From: JBGTLU01 sp041743935
GTDB lineage: Bacteria > Bacteroidota > Bacteroidia > Sphingobacteriales > Sphingobacteriaceae
Reading direction: 5' to 3'
Length of the DNA stretch: 55,828 nucleotides
NCBI GenBank assembly: GCA_041743935.1
Contig: JBGTLU010000040.1
Location: 1-55,828 of the forward strand
Shown in pieces: positions 1 to 8,722 of the stretch. Both the position numbers and the translations under genes were made by a program. The stretch's first letter is position 1, and each line of letters begins with the position of its first letter. The notes beneath the pieces are model-generated. The model saw nothing but the letters and a program-made list of their open reading frames with translations, ran no database searches and was not told the DNA's origin.

Positions 1-1063
1 CTAATTCAGAGGCTTTAGCTTTGTAAAAGCCTCTGCCAGAAAAACCAAGATAATTAAATACAGAATCTATAGTGCCTTGTTTAAATTGATTATTTTGGTA
101 CGTAATACTTCCGGCTAATCCTAAATTAGCTCCATTATTTAGGGGTTTTGAAAGAAGCAATTCACCTTCTGTAGAAAACAGATTGTGCAAGGTAGAATCA
201 TTGGTGAATAAACTATCCCTAAACTGATGAAAGAAAAAGCTTCTATCGGCAGAATTATCCTTAAAGCTATATTTATTTTTACGGTAGTTTATCGTATGAG
301 AAACTCGGGTTAGAAATCCTGCAGTTTCTGATTTAGTAATGTTTAAGAATTGCTTTAAATGGATGGATGTGTTTTTAGAACCGTTTCTAGCATCGTTTAA
401 CCTTACATCGGCAAATTGGCGATTTGGACCGCTTGCACTAAAAATACTATCGTTAATTAAACCTCCATTTGCTTCGGCACGTAGGTTATTGTAAATAACG
501 TTGCTTATTAGCCTATACCTTTCGTTTTTAGATTGAAATCCAACAAAACCTAAAAAAGTTAGATGATTTGCTTTTTGCCTTGGATAATAGCCTTCGGAGC
601 CAATTCGTTTATATTCAATACCAGCGTTTAATTGTGGGGTGATGTTTTGGGAATGTATAAAACTAAAAACTTGCTCTTTTTGTGCTGCTGTTACTAAATT
701 TAACTCAGTATATGGTGATTTGGTTTGATAATAGTTTATATCTCTATTGGTAGTTTCGTATTTATCAAGTAAAATTTGTCCGTTTCTAAACCCAATAGTA
801 GTATCGAAAATTGGGAACAACAGTTGAGCCGCCAATCCTAAATTGCCAACCCCTATATGATACCCATTTTTATATAAAAGACTATAGGTGTGAAAATTTA
901 TAAAAGAAGTATCTAAGGAGATAAATTCTGCATTGCCCCAATGTAAATCACGTTCGCTGAAGTTTTTTACAGAAACACCTTTGCCTACAGAGGTACTATC
1001 CTGTGCAAATAAATTTGTACACCACAAAATACCAAATAAAAGAAAGAGAAGTTTCTTGGCCAT
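1..1063 (-). CDS. Putative porin (Porin_10-like), C-terminus cut by window edge
   Basis: The reading frame starts with ATG at 1061-1063 and stays open to the left edge, so about 354 residues of the N-terminal part are visible. It begins MAKKLLFLLFGILWCTNLFAQ, a signal peptide with a likely cleavage after Ala. The mature part has alternating hydrophobic/polar strands, Asn-rich turns and phrases such as LDTSFINFHTYS and HSQNITPQLNAGIEY. I associate these with the Bacteroidota 'putative porin' family (Porin_10), outer-membrane beta-barrels of unknown substrate. The start lies 3 bp after the stop of the purine nucleoside phosphorylase gene, so the two are almost certainly co-transcribed. The family call is from memory of the conserved phrases. 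The barrel prediction is firm, the transport role is inference. Confidence 0.75.
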   Translation of the reverse strand, partial: MAKKLLFLLFGILWCTNLFAQDSTSVGKGVSVKNFSERDLHWGNAEFISLDTSFINFHTYSLLYKNGYHIGVGNLGLAAQLLFPIFDTTIGFRNGQILLDKYETTNRDINYYQTKSPYTELNLVTAAQKEQVFSFIHSQNITPQLNAGIEYKRIGSEGYYPRQKANHLTFLGFVGFQSKNERYRLISNVIYNNLRAEANGGLINDSIFSASGPNRQFADVRLNDARNGSKNTSIHLKQFLNITKSETAGFLTRVSHTINYRKNKYSFKDNSADRSFFFHQFRDSLFTNDSTLHNLFSTEGELLLSKPLNNGANLGLAGSITYQNNQFKQGTIDSVFNYLGFSGRGFYKAKASEL

Positions 1064-1066
1064 CTG

Positions 1067-1879
1067 CTACAAAGATGCAATTAACTCTTTCATGATTAAA
1101 GTCATTTTTGGTTCGGCTTCTTTTGCAATGGCAATAATTTCTGGTATGGATACTTTTTTTAGAGTTTCCGGAAAACCTTCGTCTGTTATAACTGAAATAG
1201 CAAAAACAGGTAGCTCCATGTGATTTGCTACGATAACTTCAGGTACTGTAGACATTCCTACCACATCTCCACCAATGATTCTGAGAAAATTATACTCCGC
1301 TCTGGTCTCTAGATTTGGACCCATTACACTTACATACACCCCTTTATGGCAGGTTATGTTATTTTTCTTTGCTATAGTTAATCCTTTCTCAATGAGAGTT
1401 TTATCATAGGGCTCAGACATATCTGGGAAACGTGACCCTAATACATCGTAGTTTGTACCACGCAATGGATTATCGGGTTGCAGATTAATATGATCTTCTA
1501 TAATCATTAAATCGCCTTTTCTATATTCTTTATTTAAACAACCACAGGCATTTGAAACGAATAACTGTTTTATACCTAATTGTTTTAACACTCGTATCGG
1601 AAATGTAATTTGTTGCATGTCATAACCTTCATAATAATGAAATCTGCCTTGCATGGCAACTACTTTTTTGCCACCTAAAATCCCGAAAATTAGTTTTCCA
1701 GTGTGGAACTCTACAGTAGATATCGGAAAATCTGGAATTATTGAATATAAAAGTTCGTGTTTTACCTCTATTTCGCTTACTAATCCGCCCAAACCGGTTC
1801 CTAAAACGATACCTAATTCTGGCTCAAAATTTACTCGGTCTTTAATAAATTGTGTCGTGTGTTTTATTTGTTCTAACAT
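1067..1879 (-). CDS. punA: Purine nucleoside phosphorylase, trimeric type
   Basis: A cytosolic enzyme of purine salvage that splits purine (deoxy)nucleosides with phosphate to give the free base and (deoxy)ribose 1-phosphate. The 270-residue length is typical of the trimeric class. Visible motifs are the phosphate loop GTGLGG (residues 27-32), QGRFHYYEGYD (77-87), the base-binding Glu in GPNLETRAEY (Glu191) and GMSTVPE (208-214). Where human PNP has Asn243, this protein has Asp (SVITDEG, Asp233), which may broaden base specificity. The first 38 bases overlap the end of lpxK, so translation is probably coupled. The downstream porin starts 3 bp after the stop. The enzyme class is secure, substrate range is not. 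Confidence 0.92.
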   Translation of the reverse strand: MLEQIKHTTQFIKDRVNFEPELGIVLGTGLGGLVSEIEVKHELLYSIIPDFPISTVEFHTGKLIFGILGGKKVVAMQGRFHYYEGYDMQQITFPIRVLKQLGIKQLFVSNACGCLNKEYRKGDLMIIEDHINLQPDNPLRGTNYDVLGSRFPDMSEPYDKTLIEKGLTIAKKNNITCHKGVYVSVMGPNLETRAEYNFLRIIGGDVVGMSTVPEVIVANHMELPVFAISVITDEGFPETLKKVSIPEIIAIAKEAEPKMTLIMKELIASL

Positions 1880-2915
1880 AGTTTAAAATAATATTGTCAA
1901 AAATATTTTTATCCTTTTCGTGAAAAACGGTTTCAATTGGTAAATAATAAATGGGTAATAATGCAAGTGCTTCTTGTAGTTTTGGTGTTCTTAAACGCAT
2001 TACATCTTTTTCGGTGGTTATTAGTATTTTATTTTCTGATGCAATAGAATTATATATTTTTTGTACACGCTCTATATCACTTACGGTGTAATTGTAATGA
2101 TCGCTATACCGAATGAGTGAAACTCGTTTGCTTTGAGGCTCCAAAAAATCAATCAAAGGTAATGGATTTGCGATGCCTGTAAGCAAAACTACTTCCGTTT
2201 TTTTAGTTATTACAGATAACGATTTTACCTCAAAATTTGGTGTTATAGGAACTAATTCTTCGTATTTTATGTAAGAACAAAATAATTGTTGATCTTCACT
2301 TAATTGAAGATATGCTTCAATTCTTCTTCTTTCCATTGGCGAAAATATTTTGGGAGTTTTGGTTACAACTACCAAGTTTGCCCGTTCTTTTCCCCACATA
2401 GGTTCTCTCAAATTTCCGGTTGGCAACATAAAATCAGATTTATAAACCGACTGATAATCAATCAATAGAATATTTATGCCTGGATAAACAGATCGGTGTT
2501 GATAGGCATCATCCAATAGAACTAAGTCATTCGTATCCACAATTTCATTAATTCCTTTTACCCTACTTTCGCAAACTGCAACGGTAATGTTTTTAAATTT
2601 TGTGAAATATTGTAAGGGTTCATCGCCAATATCTTCCGATTTAGATTCGGCTGTTGCCAATAAAAAACCTTTGCTTTTTCGACCATAGCCTCTACTTAGT
2701 ACAGCAACTTTTTTTTCCTCTTTCAATAATCTAACTAAGTACTCTATAACCGGCGATTTTCCGGTACCACCTACGTGTATATTGCCTACAGCAATTATTG
2801 GTTTATTAAAGGAGTTACTTTTTAATAGTCCCCAATCATAACATTTGTTACGTGCAATAATAATTGCTCCGTATAACAAAGCAAATGGAAACAAAAAAAA
2901 TCGAATTGCTGCCAT
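1842..2915 (-). CDS. lpxK: Tetraacyldisaccharide 4'-kinase
   Basis: An inner-membrane-associated kinase of the Raetz pathway. It phosphorylates the 4' position of the tetraacyldisaccharide 1-phosphate to make lipid IVA. At 357 residues it has the usual length. The N-terminus has a hydrophobic anchor (about residues 5-21). The P-loop GNIHVGGTGKSP lies at residues 44-55, and LLDDAYQHRSV is the Walker B-like region of the family. It starts 8 bp after the FKBP gene stops and its end overlaps the phosphorylase gene by 38 bp. Its presence implies a lipid A-bearing outer membrane. Confidence 0.95.
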   Translation of the reverse strand: MAAIRFFLFPFALLYGAIIIARNKCYDWGLLKSNSFNKPIIAVGNIHVGGTGKSPVIEYLVRLLKEEKKVAVLSRGYGRKSKGFLLATAESKSEDIGDEPLQYFTKFKNITVAVCESRVKGINEIVDTNDLVLLDDAYQHRSVYPGINILLIDYQSVYKSDFMLPTGNLREPMWGKERANLVVVTKTPKIFSPMERRRIEAYLQLSEDQQLFCSYIKYEELVPITPNFEVKSLSVITKKTEVVLLTGIANPLPLIDFLEPQSKRVSLIRYSDHYNYTVSDIERVQKIYNSIASENKILITTEKDVMRLRTPKLQEALALLPIYYLPIETVFHEKDKNIFDNIILNYVRTNKTHDTIY

Positions 2916-2923
2916 CGTAAATA

Positions 2924-3418
2924 TTAAACCAAATTAATGATGATGCCCCCCGGTCCATGAGAATGACCATGAGATAATTCATCTTCAGTTCCGGCTCTAA
3001 CAGCAACAATTTCTACATCAAAATGTAAGGTTTGTCCGGCTAATGGATGGTTGGCATCTACATTAACGGTATCTTCTGTTACGCTAGTTACAGCAACAAC
3101 CATGGTTCCTTCGGGCCCTTCGGATTGGAATTGCATACCCACTTCTATTTCTACTCCTTGAGGAAAGTTTGATTTTGGCACTGAGAAAATTCTATTTTCA
3201 TCCGCTAATCCATACCCATCTTCGGGCTGTACCAATACATTTTTTTTGTCGCCGGCTTTTAATCCTTCCAATTGTTTTTCTAAGCCGGGTATAATGTTAT
3301 TGTATCCGTGTAAATATTCAAATGCAGCATCGCTTTTTGATTGATCTAGCAGTTGACCTTCGCTATTGGTTAGTTTATAATTAAAACCAACAACGCATCC
3401 GTTTTTAATTGTTTGCAT
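2924..3418 (-). CDS. FKBP-type peptidyl-prolyl cis-trans isomerase, SlyD-like
   Basis: A protein-folding catalyst that isomerises Xaa-Pro bonds. The 164-residue protein has the FKBP fold start (GFNYKLTNSEGQLLDQS), the conserved IIPGLEKQLEGLKAGDKK stretch and an inserted flap domain (about residues 70-125), which gives SlyD its chaperone activity. The tail carries HGHSHGPGG, a short histidine cluster that could bind nickel or other metals, although much shorter than the tail of E. coli SlyD. No signal peptide is seen, so it is cytosolic. It is the first gene of the lpxK-punA-porin run. A possible -7 box (TACCTTTA, minus strand) lies at 3446-3453. Confidence 0.9.
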   Translation of the reverse strand: MQTIKNGCVVGFNYKLTNSEGQLLDQSKSDAAFEYLHGYNNIIPGLEKQLEGLKAGDKKNVLVQPEDGYGLADENRIFSVPKSNFPQGVEIEVGMQFQSEGPEGTMVVAVTSVTEDTVNVDANHPLAGQTLHFDVEIVAVRAGTEDELSHGHSHGPGGIIINLV

Positions 3419-3511
3419 AAAGTTTAGACTTTTTAATAAAAAACTAAAGGTAACATTTCTGTAATTTTTCCCTTAATTAATAATAAAATAAAGCCAGCAA
3501 ACCGATTTGAT

Positions 3512-3519
3512 TATATTTG
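3512..3519 (+). promoter_or_regulatory. Candidate -7 box of the pruA promoter
   Basis: TATATTTG fits the Bacteroidota -7 consensus TAnnTTTG and lies 22 bp before the pruA ATG, which leaves a short leader. I do not see a good -33 TTG at the right distance, so this rests on one box. Confidence 0.4.
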
Positions 3520-3541
3520 CTTTTTCCAAAATAAATCAACT

Positions 3542-5173
3542 ATGCTTAAAGGATTTTTTACTATTCCACAACCTTATAACGAACCAGTTTTAAATTATGC
3601 TCCCGGAAGTGCCGAGCGGAAATTATTAAAAACTACTATTGCTGAGATGCGCGCTCAAGAAATAGATATTCCGATGTATATTGGAGATAAAGAAGTTTTT
3701 ACTGAGAAGAAAGTGGCAATTCGTCCTCCTCACGATCATCAACACATATTAGGATATTATTCTGCCGGAGAAGCAAAGCATGTAACTCAAGCAATAAATG
3801 CTGCATTATCTGCAAAAGCCAATTGGGAACATTTACCCTGGGAACAACGTGCGGCTATTTTTTTAAAAGCAGCAGATTTAGTTTCCGGACCCTATCGTGC
3901 AAAAATAAATGCTGCCACCATGTTGGGCCAATCTAAAAGTGCTTACCAAGCAGAAATTGATGCAGCTTGTGAGTTTGCTGATTTTTTGAGATTTAATGTG
4001 CAGTACATGACGGAGATTTATCAGCAACAACCAATATCTTCAGCCGGAGTTTGGAATCGTGTGGAGCAACGTCCATTGGAAGGATTTGTATTTGCATTAA
4101 CGCCGTTTAATTTTACAGCCATTGCGGGAAATTTACCTTCATCGGCTGCTTTGATGGGAAACGTGGTAGTTTGGAAGCCCTCAAATACTCAAATTTATTC
4201 GGCTAATGTTTTGATGCAAATTTTTAAAGAAGCCGGTGTACCAGATGGTGTGATCAACTTAATTTATGTTTCCGGTCCAGTTGCTGGAGATATCATCTTT
4301 AAACATCCTGATTTTGCAGGTATTCATTATACAGGATCTACCGAAGTGTTTCAAGGGATCTGGAAAATGATTGGCGAAAACATCAAAAACTATATCTCTT
4401 ATCCTAGAATTGTAGGCGAAACCGGTGGTAAAGATTTTATGTTGATTCATCCTTCTGCTGATTTGCAAGCCGCTTCTACCGGTATTATCCGGGCTGCTTT
4501 TGAATACCAAGGACAAAAATGTTCTGCATGCTCTAGATTATATGTAGCAAAATCCATTTGGCCTGATATAAAAAAAATGCTCCTTAGCGAAATAAAAACA
4601 ATAAAAATTGGTGGCACAGAGGATTTTGAAAACTTCTTTAATGCTGTAATTGATGAAAAATCTTTCGACAAATTGGCTGGATTTATTGACAATGCGAAGA
4701 CAGATAAAAATGCTGAAATAATAGCAGGCGGAACTTATGACAAAAGCAAAGGCTGGTTCATTCATCCAACCATTATCGAAACCAAAAATCCTAAATATGT
4801 AACCATGTGCGAAGAATTGTTTGGCCCAGTTCTTACCGTTTTTGTGTATGAGGATGCCGATTTTGAGAAAACATTAGAACTGATTGACTCTACTTCTATC
4901 TATGCACTAACGGGTGCTATAATTGCTCAAGACAGATACGCCATTGCCTTGGCCACACAAAAACTAAGAAATGCAGCAGGCAATTTCTATATAAATGACA
5001 AGTGTACTGGAGCAGTAGTTGGTCAACAACCATTTGGTGGAGGAAGAGGCTCTGGAACAAACGATAAAGCCGGCTCTATGATTAATTTATTGCGTTGGGT
5101 TTCTCCTCGAACTATTAAGGAAACTTTCTATCCGGCCAAGAATTACCGTTATCCGTTCATGGATAAAGAATAA
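3542..5173 (+). CDS. pruA: L-glutamate gamma-semialdehyde (1-pyrroline-5-carboxylate) dehydrogenase
   Basis: The second step of proline degradation: glutamate semialdehyde plus NAD+ gives glutamate. The 543-residue protein has the length of the stand-alone enzyme. Aldehyde dehydrogenase landmarks are FALTPFNFTAIAGNLP, the cofactor-binding IHYTGSTEVF, the general-base Glu in VGETGGKDF and the nucleophile in GQKCSACSR (Cys about residue 327), then EELFGPVLTVFVYED. The C-terminal FGGGRGSGTNDKAG phrase is typical of PruA. No proline dehydrogenase gene is adjacent. It is monocistronic by context, with divergent FKBP upstream and the pst leader downstream. Confidence 0.95.
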   Translation: MLKGFFTIPQPYNEPVLNYAPGSAERKLLKTTIAEMRAQEIDIPMYIGDKEVFTEKKVAIRPPHDHQHILGYYSAGEAKHVTQAINAALSAKANWEHLPWEQRAAIFLKAADLVSGPYRAKINAATMLGQSKSAYQAEIDAACEFADFLRFNVQYMTEIYQQQPISSAGVWNRVEQRPLEGFVFALTPFNFTAIAGNLPSSAALMGNVVVWKPSNTQIYSANVLMQIFKEAGVPDGVINLIYVSGPVAGDIIFKHPDFAGIHYTGSTEVFQGIWKMIGENIKNYISYPRIVGETGGKDFMLIHPSADLQAASTGIIRAAFEYQGQKCSACSRLYVAKSIWPDIKKMLLSEIKTIKIGGTEDFENFFNAVIDEKSFDKLAGFIDNAKTDKNAEIIAGGTYDKSKGWFIHPTIIETKNPKYVTMCEELFGPVLTVFVYEDADFEKTLELIDSTSIYALTGAIIAQDRYAIALATQKLRNAAGNFYINDKCTGAVVGQQPFGGGRGSGTNDKAGSMINLLRWVSPRTIKETFYPAKNYRYPFMDKE

Positions 5174-5234
5174 TTGGTTGGTCTACGGTAAGTATAGATT
5201 ATTAGTACTTTGAACTATAGTTAACTGAAGGAAA

Positions 5235-5294
5235 AAACAGATTTCAATCAAACCTGAATTTTGAATATTTCGTAGTTGGCTAAGAAATCTGTTT
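5235..5294 (+). other. Long-loop inverted repeat between pruA and pstS
   Basis: An exact 11-bp inverted repeat (AAACAGATTTC at 5235-5245, GAAATCTGTTT at 5284-5294) encloses a 38-nt loop. It may be the end of the pruA transcript or part of the pst leader. No clear T-run follows, so a classical terminator is doubtful. Its right arm overlaps the first of the direct repeats in front of pstS. Confidence 0.4.
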
Positions 5295-5320
5295 ACATTT
5301 TCTTAACATTGAAAAAAACA
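5292..5320 (+). promoter_or_regulatory. Candidate PHO box (TTAACA-like direct repeats)
   Basis: Three similar hexamers follow each other: TTTACA (5292-5297), TTAACA (5303-5308) and AAAACA (5315-5320), at 11 and 12 bp periods. This resembles the TTAACA-type repeats bound by PhoP in Bacillus and the 11-bp period of PhoB boxes. It sits directly before the pstS start (ATG 5325), in the right place for phosphate control. However, it is so close to the start codon that it cannot be a normal activator site upstream of a promoter. The assignment is inference. Confidence 0.35.
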
Positions 5321-5324
5321 TTGC

Positions 5325-6191
5325 ATGAGATTCATTAAACCTAAATCATTCTTTTCAGTAGGCAGACTAGTTGCTTTTTGCTTCTTACTTTTCACTTCAA
5401 TATCCTGTGTAAAATCTGGCAGAGAAACCATTAAAATTGACGGTTCAAGTACTGTTACACCTATTTTGGATAAATTAATCGAGGTTTATAAAATCCAAAA
5501 TCAAGATGTAAATATTACCTTAAATTCATCGGGTTCGGGTACAGGTATAAATTTAGTTGGCGAAGGAACCATTCAAATTGGGATGTCATCCAGAGATATA
5601 GAACAAGCCGAATTAGATCGGTTTAAAAATGTAAAATTTGTCACATACCCAATCGGGAAAGATGCTGTAATTGCCGTAGTATCCTCCGAAATTTATGATG
5701 CAGGAGTGAAAGCGTTAACCCGAGAACAAATTCAAGATATCTATTTAGGAAAAATAAAAAATTGGAAAGAACTTGGCGGACCCGATAAATCTATTTTGGT
5801 TATCGACAAAGAAAAATCTCGAGGAACAAGGCATGTGTTCATGGAATATATTTTGGGCAATAAAGATGCCGAGGCACCAGGTGCAAAATTAGTTTTAGGT
5901 TCAAACAACGAAGAACAAACAGCAATTGCGCAAAGTGATGTAGCCATCGGAATGATTTCTCTAAATTGGCTAAACAAGGATGTAAAAGGTTTAGGGTTGA
6001 TAATTGGAGATAAAACCATAGAACCAAACAGAGAAAATATTCTGAATGGTACATACCCAATAGCGCGCGAATTATTTTTAGTTACCAACGGCCAAGCAGA
6101 GGGCAATACCAAAAAATTTATTGATTTTATCTTGAGTGACGAAGGGCAGAAAGTTGTAAATGATTTGGGCTACGTGAGTATAAAAAATTAG
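5325..6191 (+). CDS. pstS: Phosphate ABC transporter, substrate-binding lipoprotein
   Basis: The periplasmic phosphate-binding part of the high-affinity Pst importer. The N-terminus has a basic start, a hydrophobic stretch and a lipobox ending FTSISC, with Cys28 as the lipidation site. Phosphate-binding loops are visible as IDGSSTVTPI, NSSGSGTGI and KEKSRGTRHVF. At 288 residues it is of the short class. It is the first gene of a tightly packed operon. PstC begins 4 bases after its stop. PHO-box-like repeats lie immediately upstream. Confidence 0.95.
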   Translation: MRFIKPKSFFSVGRLVAFCFLLFTSISCVKSGRETIKIDGSSTVTPILDKLIEVYKIQNQDVNITLNSSGSGTGINLVGEGTIQIGMSSRDIEQAELDRFKNVKFVTYPIGKDAVIAVVSSEIYDAGVKALTREQIQDIYLGKIKNWKELGGPDKSILVIDKEKSRGTRHVFMEYILGNKDAEAPGAKLVLGSNNEEQTAIAQSDVAIGMISLNWLNKDVKGLGLIIGDKTIEPNRENILNGTYPIARELFLVTNGQAEGNTKKFIDFILSDEGQKVVNDLGYVSIKN

Positions 6192-6195
6192 CTAC

Positions 6196-7059
6196 TTGAA
6201 AAAATTTAGTGTAGGATATGTTTCGGTTTTAACAGCTAAATGGATAGCAACGCTTATATTGTTATCCATCATCTTGGTACTATTTATTTATTCCGGAGAA
6301 AGTATCCATCAAATAGGCTTTGGATTTTTATCAGAAACTTGGAACCCCGGAAACGGTCAATTTGGAATGTTATCCATGTTGTATGGCTCCATGGCAGTAA
6401 CCACTATCGCCTTAGTTATTGCATTACCTTTCAGCATTTTTGGGGCTATTTACATTGCCGAATATAGCCCGGTAAAGTATAGGCTATTTTTAAAATCGGC
6501 GATGGAGCTTTTAGCGGGTATTCCATCCATCGTATATGGATTAATTGGAGTTGCTGTTCTGGCTCCGCTTACCGGAGATTTGTTTGGTTTAACCACCGGA
6601 CGCACCATTGCTACAGCCGGAATTATTTTAGCCTTAATGGTTATCCCAACTATACTTACCCTCTGCGAAGATGCGTTTTCGCAAATTCCTAAATCTTACA
6701 GAGAAAATGGATTTGCACTCGGACTAACCAGATACGAAGTTTTAAAAAATATTCTTTTACCAATAGCTAAACCAAATGTAATGGCCGCAATTCTATTAGG
6801 ATTTGGTAGAGCAATTGGTGAGACCATGGCAGTGATGTTGGTAATTGGGGGAATTGATAAATTACCACAACCTATATATCAACTCTTTACTCCCGGACAA
6901 ACACTTACCTCAAAACTCGGCAGAGAAGTTGGAGAAACAGCTTTTAACTCATTGCACTTTAGTGCTTTAATTACTTTGGGGTTAATATTATTACTAATTG
7001 TGTTGACGTTTACTTTGGTTTCTAAATACATCAGCAGTAAAAAATTTAGAAGTGCATGA
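6196..7059 (+). CDS. pstC: Phosphate ABC transporter permease
   Basis: One of the two inner-membrane subunits that form the phosphate channel. The 287-residue sequence has about six transmembrane segments and the permease cytoplasmic loop NGFALGLTRYEVLKNILLP followed by GFGRAIGETMAVMLV, typical of PstC. I see no ATG near the start. The likely initiation codon is TTG at 6196-6198 (MKKFSVGYVSVL), 4 bases after the pstS stop, consistent with coupling. The stop overlaps the pstA start in an ATGA arrangement. Confidence 0.93.
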   Translation: MKKFSVGYVSVLTAKWIATLILLSIILVLFIYSGESIHQIGFGFLSETWNPGNGQFGMLSMLYGSMAVTTIALVIALPFSIFGAIYIAEYSPVKYRLFLKSAMELLAGIPSIVYGLIGVAVLAPLTGDLFGLTTGRTIATAGIILALMVIPTILTLCEDAFSQIPKSYRENGFALGLTRYEVLKNILLPIAKPNVMAAILLGFGRAIGETMAVMLVIGGIDKLPQPIYQLFTPGQTLTSKLGREVGETAFNSLHFSALITLGLILLLIVLTFTLVSKYISSKKFRSA

Positions 7060-7907
7060 ACAGAATCACAAAAGATAAGCTTTTCATTTATTGCACCAAG
7101 CTTATCATTGGCATTAGCTTAGTCATTGTCTTTTCCATTCTTTTATTCATACTATACAAAGGGTACAAAGGTTTAAACTCGGGGTTCATACTTACCGAAT
7201 CCAAAAGTTTTGGTGCCGAAGGCGGAATTCTATATCAAATAATTGGCAGTTTAATGCTCACTATAATGGCCGGAATTATTTGTTTTCCCATTGCATTGGG
7301 AGCTGCAATTTACGATAGTGAGTACCTCAAAAATCCAAAAATCAAAAGCATTACATCCACACTAATTTTTGGATTAAATGGTGTTCCATCCATCATCTTT
7401 GGTATTTTTGGGTTGATATTTTTTGTTAACATTTTAGGAACTGGCATTTCGTGGCTTGTAGGATCTGTCATATTAGCATTTATGATTTTACCTACAGCAT
7501 TAACGGCTTCAAGACAAACCATGGAAAGTATCCCTAAAAAATACCGAGAAGCATCTTTAGGCTTAGGATTAACTAAATGGCAAATGATTAGGAGTGTAAT
7601 AATTCCCCAAAGTTTTTCGGGCTCTTTAACCGGGTTGTTCATAGGATTAGCAAGAGCCATTGGCGAAACTGCACCTATTATGTTTATTGCAACCGCATTT
7701 AGCGGTGTAACCATCCCGTATAATTTTTTACAGCCTGCCGTAACTTTACCCACACATTTGCTCAATTTAGCGCAAAATGCTGTTAATCCATCTGCTTTAC
7801 AAAATGCTTGGTCTACAGCCTTGGTGCTGATTTTTTTAGTGGTAGTATTTAATCTCACTGCCATGATACTAAGATTTAAATTTAAAACTTACACCCCGCA
7901 ACGGTAA
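7056..7907 (+). CDS. pstA: Phosphate ABC transporter permease
   Basis: The second channel subunit of the Pst importer, 283 residues with about six transmembrane helices. The family loop EASLGLGLTKWQMIRSVIIP is followed by GLARAIGETAPIMFIATAF, the PstA form of the motif. The start overlaps pstC by 4 bp (ATGA) and the stop overlaps pstB by 1 bp (TAATG). Such overlaps support a single transcript and balanced expression. Confidence 0.94.
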   Translation: MNRITKDKLFIYCTKLIIGISLVIVFSILLFILYKGYKGLNSGFILTESKSFGAEGGILYQIIGSLMLTIMAGIICFPIALGAAIYDSEYLKNPKIKSITSTLIFGLNGVPSIIFGIFGLIFFVNILGTGISWLVGSVILAFMILPTALTASRQTMESIPKKYREASLGLGLTKWQMIRSVIIPQSFSGSLTGLFIGLARAIGETAPIMFIATAFSGVTIPYNFLQPAVTLPTHLLNLAQNAVNPSALQNAWSTALVLIFLVVVFNLTAMILRFKFKTYTPQR

Positions 7908-8704
7908 TGGAACACGCATTGAAAGTGGTAAAAATTGCTCAAGATAAGGATGAATTACTTTCTATCCGCGAGATAGATATTTGGTTTAATGAGCATCATT
8001 TATTGCGAAAAGTCAGCATGTCTGTCCCTTTAAACAGCATAACTTGCATTATTGGTCCGTCTGGCGCTGGTAAATCTACTTTATTGCGTTCCATCAATAG
8101 AATTAATTTGGAAGATGGCTTTGCAATAAATGGAAGCATTTGGATGAATGGCAAAAACTTATACGATACGGATACAGACATCTATGAAACCCGAAAAAAT
8201 ATCGGCATGGTTTTTCAGCAACCATGTATTTTCCCCACCAGTATTTACGAAAATGTTTTATTTGGGATAAAACATCACCAAAAATTATCTAAACCAGAGA
8301 AAGTAAACATAGTAGAAGAAAACCTAAAAGCTGTGAGCCTTTGGAACGAAGTAAAACATCGCCTGCACGATAAGGCAGAAACACTTTCTATTGGCCAACA
8401 ACAACGCTTATCCATTGCCAGAACTTTGGCAGTTAAGCCAACACTTATTTTAATGGATGAGCCTACTTCTGCCCTCGACCCAAAAACCAGTTTATCCATT
8501 GAAGAATTGATAGTTCAACTAAAAGAAAAATACACGGTCATTTTGGTTACCCACAACATAGACCAAGCACGAAGAATTGCAGATAAAGTAGTTTTTATGT
8601 GCGAAGGATCGGTGGTAGAACAAGGCACTTGTACCGATTTAATGAACAATCCGCAAGAAAAACTTACTAAAGGCTACATATCTACCAGCCATTGCGATTG
8701 TTAA
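7907..8704 (+). CDS. pstB: Phosphate ABC transporter ATP-binding protein
   Basis: The ATPase that powers the Pst importer. In 265 residues it shows Walker A GPSGAGKST (50-58), Q-loop FQQPCIFP, signature LSIGQQQRLSIAR (from 160), Walker B LILMDEP (180-186), D-loop SALDP and switch His in LVTHN. The signature reads LSIGQ instead of the usual LSGGQ. The C-terminus ends with an unusual Cys pair (HCDC). PhoU and a PhoR/PhoB pair, often near pst genes, are not found in this window. Confidence 0.95.
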   Translation: MEHALKVVKIAQDKDELLSIREIDIWFNEHHLLRKVSMSVPLNSITCIIGPSGAGKSTLLRSINRINLEDGFAINGSIWMNGKNLYDTDTDIYETRKNIGMVFQQPCIFPTSIYENVLFGIKHHQKLSKPEKVNIVEENLKAVSLWNEVKHRLHDKAETLSIGQQQRLSIARTLAVKPTLILMDEPTSALDPKTSLSIEELIVQLKEKYTVILVTHNIDQARRIADKVVFMCEGSVVEQGTCTDLMNNPQEKLTKGYISTSHCDC

Positions 8705-8722
8705 TTTAAAAGATTATTGAGA

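Noticed and set aside
933..1223. Open frame on the plus strand across porin and phosphorylase genes
   Set aside because: It is antisense to two well-supported genes and has no family features.
7310..7864. 184-codon open frame antisense to pstA
   Set aside because: It mirrors the hydrophobic codons of the permease and shows no independent motif.
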